Shown: positions 32,494 through 42,500 of the stretch, in pieces | Position numbering within the stretch: the first letter of the stretch is position 1 | How the letters are laid out: every line of letters begins with the position of its first letter | Source: Paenibacillus flagellatus | GTDB lineage: Bacteria > Bacillota > Bacilli > Paenibacillales > NBRC-103111 | Direction: 5' to 3' | DNA length: 64,000 nt | NCBI RefSeq assembly: GCF_003217775.1 | Contig: NZ_QJVJ01000001.1 | Span: 558,001-622,000 of the forward strand | Notes under the pieces: generated by a model | What the model was told of the DNA's origin: nothing | Seen by the model: the letters and a program-made list of their open reading frames with translations, nothing else | Databases searched by the model: none | Translations under genes and position numbers: made by a program

Positions 32494-33314
32494 ACGCGGG
32501 CCGTCAACACCAAACGGAAGCCATATTGCGGGGAAGATCCGCACCCGGAAGCCCGAGCGCTTGGAGCGCGACGACGGCGTTCCTCTGGAGATCGCTTCGG
32601 CACGCGAAAAGTCAATCGTTCGATTTCGTCCTGGAAGTCGTCGTCTCCCCCGTCCTGATGCTGCTGATTTTTACCGTTTTGTTCGGCGGGGCCGTCGCCG
32701 GGTCGACGGAAGCGTACATTCCCTATTTGCTGCCGGGCGTGCTCGTATTGACGGTCGTACCCATGACCGTCTATAGCGGCACCTCGATTTGTTCGGATAT
32801 CGCCAAAGGGGTGTACAATCGGTTTCGAACGATGCCGTTCTGGCAGCCCGCCTCCGTGCTCGGCCTTGTCGTCGCGGACGGATTGCGGTACGTCGTCGCC
32901 TTGCTGGCGGCTTTCGGCGCGGGGCTGCTGCTGGGCTTTCGTCCGGAAGGCGGCATGGCGGGAGCCGTTTTGTCGATGCTGTTTATCGTCCTGTTCGCCT
33001 TCAGCGCGAGCTGGATCTTTTCCGCGATCGGCGTCATGGCCGCCCGCCCCGAGACGGTATCGGGATCGAGCATGATCGTCGTGTACCCGCTCCTGTTCGC
33101 CAGCAATATTCTGGTCGATTCGGCCACCATGCCGCCATGGATCGGACGGATCGTCGATTGGAATCCGGTCAGCGTGGCGGTGTCCGCGGCGAGAGGCTTG
33201 ATGGCCGGAACGGCGAGCGCTTCCGTCGTAGCGGCGGGCATCGGCGTCTGCTTGCTGTTCGTCGCCGTTTTCGCCCCGCTCACATTTTACTTGTACTTGA
33301 CCAAAAAGCAATAA
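32490..33314 (+). CDS. DrrB-like ABC-2 permease
   Basis: 274 residues, about six membrane helices starting near residue 50 after a polar N-terminus. ABC-2 features: LPGVLVLTVVPMTVYSGTSI (about 95), the YNRFRTMPFWQPASVLG segment (about 117-130), and MPPWIGRIVDWNPVSVAVSA (about 215-235). It partners the ATPase encoded just upstream. The operon ends at a large hairpin (33319-33361). Confidence 0.92.
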   Translation: MNAGRQHQTEAILRGRSAPGSPSAWSATTAFLWRSLRHAKSQSFDFVLEVVVSPVLMLLIFTVLFGGAVAGSTEAYIPYLLPGVLVLTVVPMTVYSGTSICSDIAKGVYNRFRTMPFWQPASVLGLVVADGLRYVVALLAAFGAGLLLGFRPEGGMAGAVLSMLFIVLFAFSASWIFSAIGVMAARPETVSGSSMIVVYPLLFASNILVDSATMPPWIGRIVDWNPVSVAVSAARGLMAGTASASVVAAGIGVCLLFVAVFAPLTFYLYLTKKQ

Positions 33315-33318
33315 AACC

Positions 33319-33361
33319 AAGGGGATGTTCGTGTCGAACGTCTGCGACACAGCATCCCCTT
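33319..33361. terminator. Terminator-like hairpin between convergent operons
   Basis: AAGGGGATG (33319-33327) pairs with CATCCCCTT (33353-33361), and inner GTGTCG (33331-33336) with CGACAC (33345-33350). The plus strand lacks a T-tract. The minus strand continues GGTTTTATT. Confidence 0.65.
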
Positions 33362-33377
33362 GACCGCTTCCGATGGA

Positions 33378-34718
33378 TCAATCGCAAGGCAGTTGCACCG
33401 TAAACCGGGTGCCGCGACCAACCTCGCTTTGTACCGAAATGAAGCCTTGATGCGCCTCGACAAATTCTTTTGCAATCGCAAGCCCCAAACCCATGCCGCC
33501 CGTATGACGGGAACGCGATTCTTCAACGCGATAAAAACGGTCGAACAGGAAGGGGAGTTGCTCCGCCGGGATACCGACTCCGGTATCCTCAATATCGACG
33601 ACCGCCAATCGCGACCCGTCCCGGGACCGATCCGTCATCCGGATCGAAATGCTTCCCCCGGACGGGGTATACCGCACGGCATTGGTCAACACATTATAAA
33701 ATACTTGCGTAATCCGGTTCGGATCGACGAACGCCATCGTTTTTTGAGCGGGATACGACCGAACGATGCCGATCTTTCGTTCATCCGCTTCCGGCTTTAC
33801 CCTATCGATAATCCGATCCAGCAAGGGGACCAGATCGGTCGGGGATCGGTCCAACCGCAATTTGCCCGCCTCGGCCAGCGTTAGCTGGTGGAGATCGTCG
33901 ACAAGCATGGATAAACGGATCACTTCATCCTGTATAGGCAGCAAGGTTTCCGGAGGAACGTCCCGCCCCCCCTCCTGTATGACCTCCAGCTTGCATTGAA
34001 TATTGGAAAGCGGCGTCCTAAGCTCATGCGCCACATCGGCCGTCAAATTTTTGCGTACTTCTTCCGCTCGCAATAACTGCTGCGCCATATGATTGAGCGT
34101 TTCGGTCACTTTCCCGAATTCATCTCTTGTTGTCACGGGAATGCGAATGCGAAGGTCTCCCGCCGCTATTTTTTGTATGGCGGGGATGAGGCGGTTCAGG
34201 GGCTGCGTTAACCTCCTGGTTAACCATACGCCGAGAAGCAGTGCAACGATTCCGGTCAAGATCGGTACCCTGAAACTCGAGGTGCGCATGGAGTCCAGAA
34301 TATGCGTCTTAATCAAGTAACCTTCGGTCGTTTCCCACCTATCGGCATAAACCGTGCCGACCGTCTTTCCGTTTACAAGGACCGTATTCCGTTTCCCCTG
34401 CCCGATCAACGACCCGGGGTCGCCCGATCCCGTATAGAACAAGAGGCTGCCATCGGGAGACAATAGAGCGATCTCGCGTTGATCCGGACTCCGCTGCTCC
34501 AGCTCGTCCGACAGCTTCATGTCCTCTATGCCTTCCCAGGAGTTGTCATGCTCTTTATAGTAGCTTTCAAACGGCCATGTCGTTTTTTCTTTGAAGTAAT
34601 CTTCAAACCGGTTTTTTAAGTATCCGTGGGTCGCCCCGAAGTAACCGAGCGTGACGAAAAGAACCAGGACCGCCATCGCTCCGAACAGCTTATCTCCGAT
34701 GCACCACCGCACGTTCAT
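33378..34718 (-). CDS. Sensor histidine kinase (EnvZ/BaeS-like class)
   Basis: 446 residues. An N-terminal membrane helix (about 12-30), ~120-residue extracellular sensor, second helix (about 145-165) and HAMP domain (TRRLTQPLNRLIPAIQKIAA). The phosphoacceptor His is in TADVAHELRTPLSNIQCKLE (about 225-244). ATPase boxes are QVFYNVLTNAVRYTP (N), DIEDTGVGIP (G1), FDRFYR (F) and GGMGLGLAIA (G2). Its start overlaps the stop of the response-regulator gene by four bases, so the pair is co-translated. The signal is unknown. Confidence 0.94.
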   Translation of the reverse strand: MNVRWCIGDKLFGAMAVLVLFVTLGYFGATHGYLKNRFEDYFKEKTTWPFESYYKEHDNSWEGIEDMKLSDELEQRSPDQREIALLSPDGSLLFYTGSGDPGSLIGQGKRNTVLVNGKTVGTVYADRWETTEGYLIKTHILDSMRTSSFRVPILTGIVALLLGVWLTRRLTQPLNRLIPAIQKIAAGDLRIRIPVTTRDEFGKVTETLNHMAQQLLRAEEVRKNLTADVAHELRTPLSNIQCKLEVIQEGGRDVPPETLLPIQDEVIRLSMLVDDLHQLTLAEAGKLRLDRSPTDLVPLLDRIIDRVKPEADERKIGIVRSYPAQKTMAFVDPNRITQVFYNVLTNAVRYTPSGGSISIRMTDRSRDGSRLAVVDIEDTGVGIPAEQLPFLFDRFYRVEESRSRHTGGMGLGLAIAKEFVEAHQGFISVQSEVGRGTRFTVQLPCD

Positions 34719-35401
34719 AGCTTGTCACCGAATCGATAACCGAATCCGAACACGGTTTGAATATAGGTCGGAACCGCCGGATCGCTCTCGATCTTTTTCC
34801 GCAAATTGCTGATATGGGAATCGATCGTGCGCTCGTAGTTGATGAAATCGTTTTCCATGACCGATTTCATCAGCTGAAGCCGGCTGAATACAATACCGGG
34901 TTTGGCGGCCAACGTCATCAATAATTTGTATTCCGTCGGCGTAAGAACAATTTCCGCGCCATCCTTCAAAACTTGGCATTTCGATTCGATAAGCGTCAAG
35001 TCTCCCCTTACCATCGTCTGAATTTCTTCGGATTTCCCCTGAATGCGGCGCAATACGGAACGGATTCTGGCCGCCAGCTCTCTCAAGCTATAAGGCTTTG
35101 TCATGTAATCGTCGGCCCCGATTTCCAGCCCGATAATTTTGTCCGTTTCCTCCGTTTTGGCCGTCAGCATGATGATTCCGTAAGACCCCATGGACCGAAG
35201 TTCGCGGCAAACGTCAAGGCCGCTCATTCCCGGAAGCATCCAGTCCAGCACGACCAAAGCCGGACGCTCCGTCCGTGCTGCAGTCAGCGCTTCCAAGCCC
35301 GTCGTGGCGCACACGATCCGGAACCCTTCATTTTGCAAATAGGAAGCCGTCGCCTCGAGCATTTTCACTTCATCGTCTACCAGAAGTAAAGTTGTTTCCA
35401 T
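34715..35401 (-). CDS. OmpR-family response regulator
   Basis: 228 residues. Receiver: LLLVDDE (Asp pair about 9-10), ALVVLDWMLPGMSGLDV (phosphoacceptor about 53), DDYMTKPYSLREL (Lys about 102). Winged-helix domain: LTPTEYKLLMTLAAKPGIVF and YERTIDSHISNLRKKIE. It is paired with the kinase downstream. The minus-strand -10 TATAAT lies at 35442-35437. A DUF6223-like membrane protein gene starts divergently 180 bases away and is a candidate target. Confidence 0.95.
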   Translation of the reverse strand: METTLLLVDDEVKMLEATASYLQNEGFRIVCATTGLEALTAARTERPALVVLDWMLPGMSGLDVCRELRSMGSYGIIMLTAKTEETDKIIGLEIGADDYMTKPYSLRELAARIRSVLRRIQGKSEEIQTMVRGDLTLIESKCQVLKDGAEIVLTPTEYKLLMTLAAKPGIVFSRLQLMKSVMENDFINYERTIDSHISNLRKKIESDPAVPTYIQTVFGFGYRFGDKL

Positions 35402-35436
35402 CCGAATCTCGCTTCTTTCCGCCGTTTTTTACTCGT

Positions 35437-35531
35437 ATTATAGCTTAATTTTTATGCAAAAAAGCAATCGCCATGAAAAAAGGATACGATCTCCACAAGT
35501 CCTTGACACGGGCTTGATAAACTACGTTTAG
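35437..35531. promoter_or_regulatory. Divergent promoter region
   Basis: Minus strand: perfect -10 TATAAT (35442-35437) for the two-component genes, with no clear -35. Plus strand: perfect -35 TTGACA (35503-35508) for the DUF6223-like gene, but only poor -10 candidates (TACGTT 35524-35529), suggesting an activator-dependent promoter. Confidence 0.5.
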
Positions 35532-35582
35532 CGCACGGGAGGAACGCCTCTCATTCCCATCATTTAGAGGAGGAACAGACCT

Positions 35583-35987
35583 ATGAACATGAAGCTCGTT
35601 TCATTCGCAATCCTTTGTACACTTCTGCTTGTGCCGACGATTGCCTTTGCCGAAGCGACCGACGGTACTGTCGGATACGGATTTACCCCAGGGCGACTCA
35701 GAGCCATTGCGGCCGCGGTGGTGGGGCTGATCAGCGTGGTCGTCGGCGGGCTGTCGCTGGCCCGCTCCGCCGGTCGTTGGGGTGCCGGAAGCGGGCGAGC
35801 CGGCGCCTTCGCCGCCGCGGGACTGGGGCTGATCGGCATCGTCCTCGCCGGGCTGCATCTGGCCAACTCCACCGGCGGTTTCGGCACCGGCAACGGACGG
35901 GCCGGGGCCATCGTGGCCATCGTGCTGGGAATGATCGGCATGATCGTCGCCGGGTTCGCCGTGCTCCGCTCCCGCCGCACCGGCTGA
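35583..35987 (+). CDS. DUF6223-like small membrane protein
   Basis: 134 residues. A signal-like first helix (about 5-24, ending AFA) is followed by YGFTPGRLRAIAAAVVGLIS and two further Gly/Ala-rich helices with the repeated pattern G-x-G-N/S-G-R-A-G-A. This tandem GNGRAGAI pattern matches my memory of DUF6223 proteins. Function unknown. RBS AGAGGAGGAA precedes the ATG. It lies divergently from the two-component system and 46 bases before a VOC gene, possibly in one transcript. Confidence 0.75.
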   Translation: MNMKLVSFAILCTLLLVPTIAFAEATDGTVGYGFTPGRLRAIAAAVVGLISVVVGGLSLARSAGRWGAGSGRAGAFAAAGLGLIGIVLAGLHLANSTGGFGTGNGRAGAIVAIVLGMIGMIVAGFAVLRSRRTG

Positions 35988-36033
35988 CTTGGATTTTGAA
36001 ACCGGGGAATGGAAACGGTAAGGAGGAGAAAAA

Positions 36034-36417
36034 ATGGCCCCTGTTCGGGTACGTTACATCGTCGACGATGTTGATGCGACTATCGCATTTTATACACGGT
36101 ATCTTGACTTCATGGTCACGGCACATCCCGCACCCGGCTTTGCCGTTTTGCAGCGGGGCGGCTTGAATCTTCTCGTGAATGCCAAAAACGGTCCGGGCGG
36201 CGCGGTTCAAGCCATGCCGGACGGGCGAAAGCCGGAGCCCGGCGGCTGGAATCGAATTCAAATCGAGGTCGATGACCTTGGCGGTTTAGTCGATACCTTG
36301 CGTCGAGCCGGGTTACGTTTCCGCAATGATATGGTCGCAGGTTTTGGCGGCAAGCAGATCTTACTGGAGGACCCTTCGGGTAATCCTATCGAGCTCTTCG
36401 AGCCGCCGGGTACATGA
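36034..36417 (+). CDS. VOC (glyoxalase/bleomycin-resistance) family protein
   Basis: 127 residues, two beta-alpha-beta-beta-beta halves. The N-terminal half is VRYIVDDVDATIAFYTRYLD, and the C-terminal half is IEVDDLGGLVDTLRRAGLRF followed by KQILLEDPSGNPIELFEP, with the Glu of the family's metal-binding face. VOC enzymes include lyases, dioxygenases and drug-binding proteins, so the reaction cannot be assigned. RBS AAGGAGGAG precedes the ATG. It may be co-transcribed with the DUF6223-like gene. Confidence 0.88.
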   Translation: MAPVRVRYIVDDVDATIAFYTRYLDFMVTAHPAPGFAVLQRGGLNLLVNAKNGPGGAVQAMPDGRKPEPGGWNRIQIEVDDLGGLVDTLRRAGLRFRNDMVAGFGGKQILLEDPSGNPIELFEPPGT

Positions 36418-36476
36418 ACCTTGTTTCGTTCGAAGGGAGGGTTGCTGCCACCATTCGATAACGCAAAGGGTATACG

Positions 36477-36513
36477 AAAAAGCTCTTTCGAACCGGAGTT
36501 CGAAAGAGCTTTT
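36477..36513. terminator. Strong bidirectional terminator
   Basis: AAAAGCTCTTTCGAAC (36478-36493) pairs perfectly with GTTCGAAAGAGCTTTT (36498-36513) over CGGA. It ends both the VOC gene and the convergent 2290-residue gene, with T runs on each strand. Confidence 0.9.
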
Positions 36514-36538
36514 CGTTTGCCGCGGACGATAGCCGCGC

Positions 36539-39500
36539 TTATTTCCGGACCGGAATGACGACGGCGACGCTCCATGCCGTCTTCGTGCCGTATTGCGCCC
36601 GGACCGTGACGACGCCCGCCTTGTGCGCGCGGAGCGTGCCCGACGCGTCGACCGACGCGACGGACGGGTCGCTGCTCGTATACGTCACGCCTTCCGTCGG
36701 CTGCCGGACGGTGCCGTCCCAATAACGCGCCGTTACGGACAGCTGGGCCGTCTCGCCCGCCTTCAACGGCTTCACCGGCGGCATGGTCAGCACGAGAATC
36801 GACGACGTCACCTGAACGTCGGCGGATGCCGAGAAGCCGTTCCACGCGGCGGTGACGGTCGTCCCTCCCCGATCGAGCGCCGTCACGACGCCGTTCAAGT
36901 CGACCGTGGCGACGGACGGCTTCGAGCTCGCGAACGCGACGCCCGATCCGGCCGGCAGCGGGACGGTGCCGCCGTCCGAGTAAACCGCCCGTACGACCGT
37001 AGCCGTCCGGTCGCCCTCCTTCATCGGTGCGATCGGATCGATCCGGATGCCGACGAGCTTCGGGCTCACCTGCAGCTCGTAGCTCGCCCGCTGCCCTTGA
37101 TAAGCGGCCGCAATCTCCGTCGTGCCCGGCTGAAGCGCCGTCACGACGCCGTTCCCGTCGACGGAGGCGACCTGCGGGTTCGAGCTCGTGTAGACCGCGC
37201 CGTACGTCACCCGCGTAACCGTACCGTCGGCGTATACCGCGTTCAGCACCGACGCTTTCGTCTCCCCGACGATCATCGGAGCCAGGCCGTCCAGCCGCAA
37301 GCCGGTAAACGGCGGATCGATCCGGACGTCGAACGTCGCCGTCCGTCCTTGATACGTCGCGCTAATCGTCGCCGTGCCGTAGCCGCTCGCCGTCACGAGG
37401 CCGGACCCCGAGACGCCGGCCGCTTGCGGATTGCCGCTTGTGAACGTGACGCCCGCCGTTATTTTGCCGCTGCTGCCGTCCGAGTAGAGCGCCGTAACCG
37501 TCGCCTGCTTCGACTCGCCCGGCTTCATCGCCGCGGCCAAGCCGTCGATACGGATGCCGGTCAGCTCGAGCTTCGGTCCGTTGATCGGCACCAGCGACAT
37601 GCCGTTGTAATACGCGTCGAGAATCCGGTCGAAGCTCCAGCCTTTGCCGCCGAGCATCGACGCGCCGTATTGGCTCATCCCGACGCCGTGGCCGTTGCCT
37701 CCGCCGTAGAACGTCACGCCGGTAACGGCGCCGCTCGCGTCCTTCGCCAAGTCGAACGTGAAGAACGCGGAGTACAGAATGCTCGGGTTGCGAAGCGTCC
37801 CCGCCGGATCGTAATCCGTCGAGCCGCCCTTCGCCCGGTAAGCGAGCACGTCGGCCCCGCCGGTGTACGTCTTGCTCGGACGGATCGTGAAGCGGATGTT
37901 GTACTCCTTGACGATCTTGTACGTGCCGGTCGTGCCTTCGACGACCAGCTCCGTAATATTGCCGCCTTGCCCACGGCCCGCCACGTACATGTTCTTCAGC
38001 GTTCCGATGCCCGCCGCCGGAATCGGCTTGCTGACGAAGCCGCCGTCGTCCGCGCGGGTCAGGATGAACAGCGGATCGGCGGCATACCGGCCCGCCAAGT
38101 TCGCATTGATCGTCTTCTCCAGCTCCGCCCGGCTGAGCGATACTTTCCAGCGGAAGTACAGCGATTCGGAATCGTAGCCGGTATGCGACAGCGTCTTGTA
38201 AAATGCGTTCAGCTGCGCTTCGTCGTGCGTATCGAGCTGAAGCAGCTTCGACGGATCGGCCGGATCGTACGTATAGCTGCGCCCCGTCAAATACGGCACC
38301 GGCGTGCCCGGGAACGCATTCGTTCCGCTGTCCGCCCATACCTCGTGCTTCGAAGCCCCGAAGCCGCCCGACGTCGAGTAAAATCTCGCGTCGACGAGCC
38401 CGCCTCCGCTGCGCATGATGAGACCGGACGTTTCGTTGACCGCCTGCGTCGTCAAGTCGAATTCGGCCTGGTTGTTGTACACTTGGCTGAGCGTGCTGTC
38501 GTCGATATGGAAGCCTTTGTCGGCGAACCGGCTGCTTTCGTAGTCGGTGAGCGCGTACGTGCGCGCCGCGACCGCCTGCGCCTTCAGCGCCTCCAGTCCG
38601 AACGACACCGGCATTTCGCTCGGCACGACCTGGTACAAGTATTGCTCCATCCCGACTTCGTTCACGACGCGAAGCTTGTCGCGGGAAGGCGACAGCGTCA
38701 GCTCGAGCGTCCCCCGGTACTGAGGCTTGCCGTGAGCCCGGGTAATCGACGCGATCTGGACGAGCCCCGCTTCGGCCGCCGCCGCTGCGTAGAGCCGGTT
38801 CGCGGTCCGGTACAGCTCCGCGCCGCCGGACGTCACTTTCAGTTGTCCCGCTTCCGGCGTCAGCACGACCGGCGTATCGGCCGGGACGTCGAACGTGCGG
38901 CCTGCGATTTTGTCGGTCAGCCGGATACCGGAAACCGACCGGAGCTCGACCGACGGATGATCGATCTGCGTCATGTCGGCGATGTTGCTGATGTCTTTGC
39001 GGATGCCGACGCGCATGCCGTCGACCGGCGTCTCGCCGTCGATCAGCAGCTTGTACACTTGGCCCGCCTTGTTCCGGTATGCGGATACGTTGGTCGCCCC
39101 GACCATGACGTCGCCGAGCGTCGCCTGCCGCGTAACGCCGTTCGCCGTTTGGAAGACGACGAGTCCCGGAGACAGCGGCAGCGAGCCGGTCAGCTCCGGC
39201 TCGATCGTGCGGGCGGCCGTGTCCTTGGCCATGATTTTCTCGCGGATGGACGGCGCTTCATACGGCGCCACTTGCAGCGCAACCGACGCGGACTTGCCGC
39301 CGTAAACCGCCTTGACGACCGTCTGCCCTTCGCCGAGCGCCGTCACGATGCCGCCCGCGGAGACGACCGCGACGTTCGCATCCTCCGTCGAATACGCCAC
39401 GCCGCTCGAGATCGGCACGCGGGTGCCGTCGATCAGCACGTAGCTGGTCGTCGCCTGCAGCGCGTCGCCTACGCTCATCGGCGTCAAGCCGGACAGCTCC

Positions 39501-42500
39501 AGCTCCTCGCCGGCGGGCGCGTCGACGACTTGGATCGTCGTTTGCGCTTCCCGATTGCCGGCCTTCACCGTAATCGCCGCCGTGCCGGCCGCCTTCGCCT
39601 TTACGACGCCTTGACCGTCGACCTCGGCTACCGCCGGATCGCTCGACACCCATTCCGTCTTGAACGGCGCGCCGACCGGAAGCGTGATCGGCTCGTTCGT
39701 GCTCGTCATGAACTTGCCGTCCGCGACGAGCGCCGCTTGCCCGCCGATGCCAAGCTTCGCCGGAGCGTTCCGGAACGAAATCGATTCGAGCAGCGGGACG
39801 ACGTCCCACTCGACCGACGCATCGTCGATGCGGACGTTCAAATAATGATAGAAGCCGCCCTTCTCCGCCGGAATGTGCGTATATTTGCCGCCTCCGCCGG
39901 AGATGACGTAGTCGACGCCCTGGACTTTCTTATGCAAGTACGCGTGCAGGTCGCCGCTGAACACGACCACGTTCGTATCCGGGTGCGAGCTCTTGAAGCC
40001 GCCGAGCAGGTCGTAAAATTTTTGCGCTTCGACGGGATCGTTGAACCCGTGCCCGGTTTTGAAATCTTCGCCCTCCGCGCTGATCTCGTCCGGCGGCACG
40101 TGCATGAAGACGAACACGTTGCGCTGCTCCGTCGATTCGAGCACTTGGGCGAGCCACGGCCATTGCGAGGCGTCCGAGCCGGTAATCGTGTTGTTCGCCG
40201 AGTCGAGGCCGATGATCCGGGTATTGCCGTAGTCGTACAGATAAGTCGGCTCGCCGAACGTCCGCTGGTAGTTGAGGCGGGAGCCGGTGCCGGAAATTTC
40301 GTGGTTGCCGATGCTGACCACGTAAGGCGCGTCGAACAGGTTCATGTTCTGCACCGCCGTCGCGTAGTTCGCCGCCGTATCGTTCTCCACGATGTCGCCG
40401 GTGTAGCCGATCAGCTCCGACGATTCGGCGTTGATCCGGTTGATCTGCTCCCGGAGCAGGATGTCCGCCGCCGTCTGGCCTTGGCCGGCCGTGTAATAGC
40501 CGCCGTCGCCGATGACGCTCATCTGGAACTTGTTCGGATCGGCCGGCTGGCCGAGCGGCGCGCCGACCGTGAAGCTCCATGCGATCGAAGCGGCGTTGCC
40601 CGCCTTGTCCGCGGCGGTCGCCTTCACCGCGTGCGTTGAATTCGGCTGCAGCTTGGCGGGAGCCGTGTAGTACAGCGTGCCGCTCGCCTCGTCGTACTCG
40701 TGCGGCACGACCGCTCCGTCCAGCTCGAGCGCCAGCTTCGTCGGATCGACGCCGGTGTAGCCGTCGGTCGCCTTCACCGCCAGCCGCGGCTGCTCGGTGC
40801 GCGTCGTGATGCCGTCCATCGGCGCGATCACGGCCAGCGACGGCGCTTCCGTATCCGGTCCCGTATAGACGGTGAAGCTCCATGCCGCATTCGGCACGGC
40901 CGGGTTGCCCGCCTTGTCGGAGGCGTCGACCGCGACCGCGTACGTTCCGTCCGCGAGGGCGGCCGCCGGCGTGTAGGAGACTTTGCCGCTCGCGGCATCG
41001 TAGAGATGCGGTACGACCGTCCCGTTCAGCTTCATGACGATCAAGCCCGGATCGACGCCTTGTCCTTCGTCGGCGACGCGCAGGGAAATTTCCGGCCGAT
41101 TCGTATACACCTTCGCGTTCGGAGCGGGAGCGAGGCCCGAGAACGCCGGTCCTTCGAGATCTTCCCCGATATCGCTGTACACCGCCCGCAGCTGGTCGAA
41201 ATAAACCGCTCCGGCGTTTTTGTTCGCGTTGCTCGTCTCGACGACGTATACTTGCGTCAGCCGGAGCGGAAGCGCCATTCCCGTCGGGATGTCGGCGGTT
41301 ACGTACTTCCAGCCCGTCCAGTTCAATTCTCCGGTGCCGGTAAAATCGATCGGCTTCTTCGTCCCGGTTCCGTCCTGCACTTGGCCGCGCAGCCAATGCT
41401 TATTGCCGTCCCCGTACACCCAGACGCCGATCTTCGTCGGGTAATCCTCGATCGGCTTGCCGGCCGCGCCGGCGGCGTCCTTGAAGTTCATATAGGCGGC
41501 GGACGTCCCGATCGTCCCCGTGAAATCGTACGACAGCTTCGCCGCGTGCGTGCCGTACCGGACCGGGTTCGGACGGCTCGTCAAGTCGAGCTTGACCGAG
41601 TTCGCTCTCGCCGAAGAAACCGCGATGTCCGACAGCTCCTCGAAATCTTCCAGCACGATCGGCGGCTTGCCGACGTTCACGGACGCCTCCGCCTGAACGT
41701 TTCCGTACGATGCTTTCACTTTGCCTGCCACCACCTGATTCGTTGCGGTCAGCACGCCCGCAGCGGACAACGTGCCGATGCCGCCTTCCGCGCTCCACGT
41801 CAGCCGCTCCGGCGATACGATCAGCTCGCGGCCCTCCGCGTCGAACGCGCGGGCGACGAACGTCTGCGTCGCACCCGGGTTGACGACCGCCGGGCTCGGC
41901 GACAGCGTCAGCCGGGCGACCGCCGTCACGACGTCGACCGCCACTTGCGCCGATACGGTGCCGGAGCGAACCGTCACGCTGCCGGTACCCGGCGCGGCGG
42001 CCGCGGCGAACGTCCCGTCGCCCGCGATCGTCCCGATCGCCGCATCCGCCTGCCAGACGAGCGAGGCGGCGTCGACCGGGACGCCGTTATACGAGGCGTC
42101 CTGCCCTTTCGCGCCGAATCGGACCGTGCTGCCCGCGACGACGCGGATCGGGCCTTTCGGCTGCGGCACGAGCGTCGCCAGCTCCGTCACCGGCGCGGTC
42201 GACACGACGGCGAGCGAGTTCGAATTGGCGCGCTCGTAGCCGTCCGACGGCGAATTGACGACGGAAATTTCCGTATCCCCGGGGAGGCGGACCGCATACG
42301 TCGTCGAGCCGCCGCCGTCGACGTTGATCGCCTTCTCCATGCCGAGCTCCTCCAAGTAACGCGCCCCTTCGGACAGCGTTACCCCGTCGCTGTATGTCGG
42401 CTGACGGCCGTCGAACGTCAGCACATACAGCTTGCCGGCCTTCGCCGCGACGAACGTGCGCGGATGGCGGTCGTTGTCCGCCAGCGCCTCCGGCGTCGCC

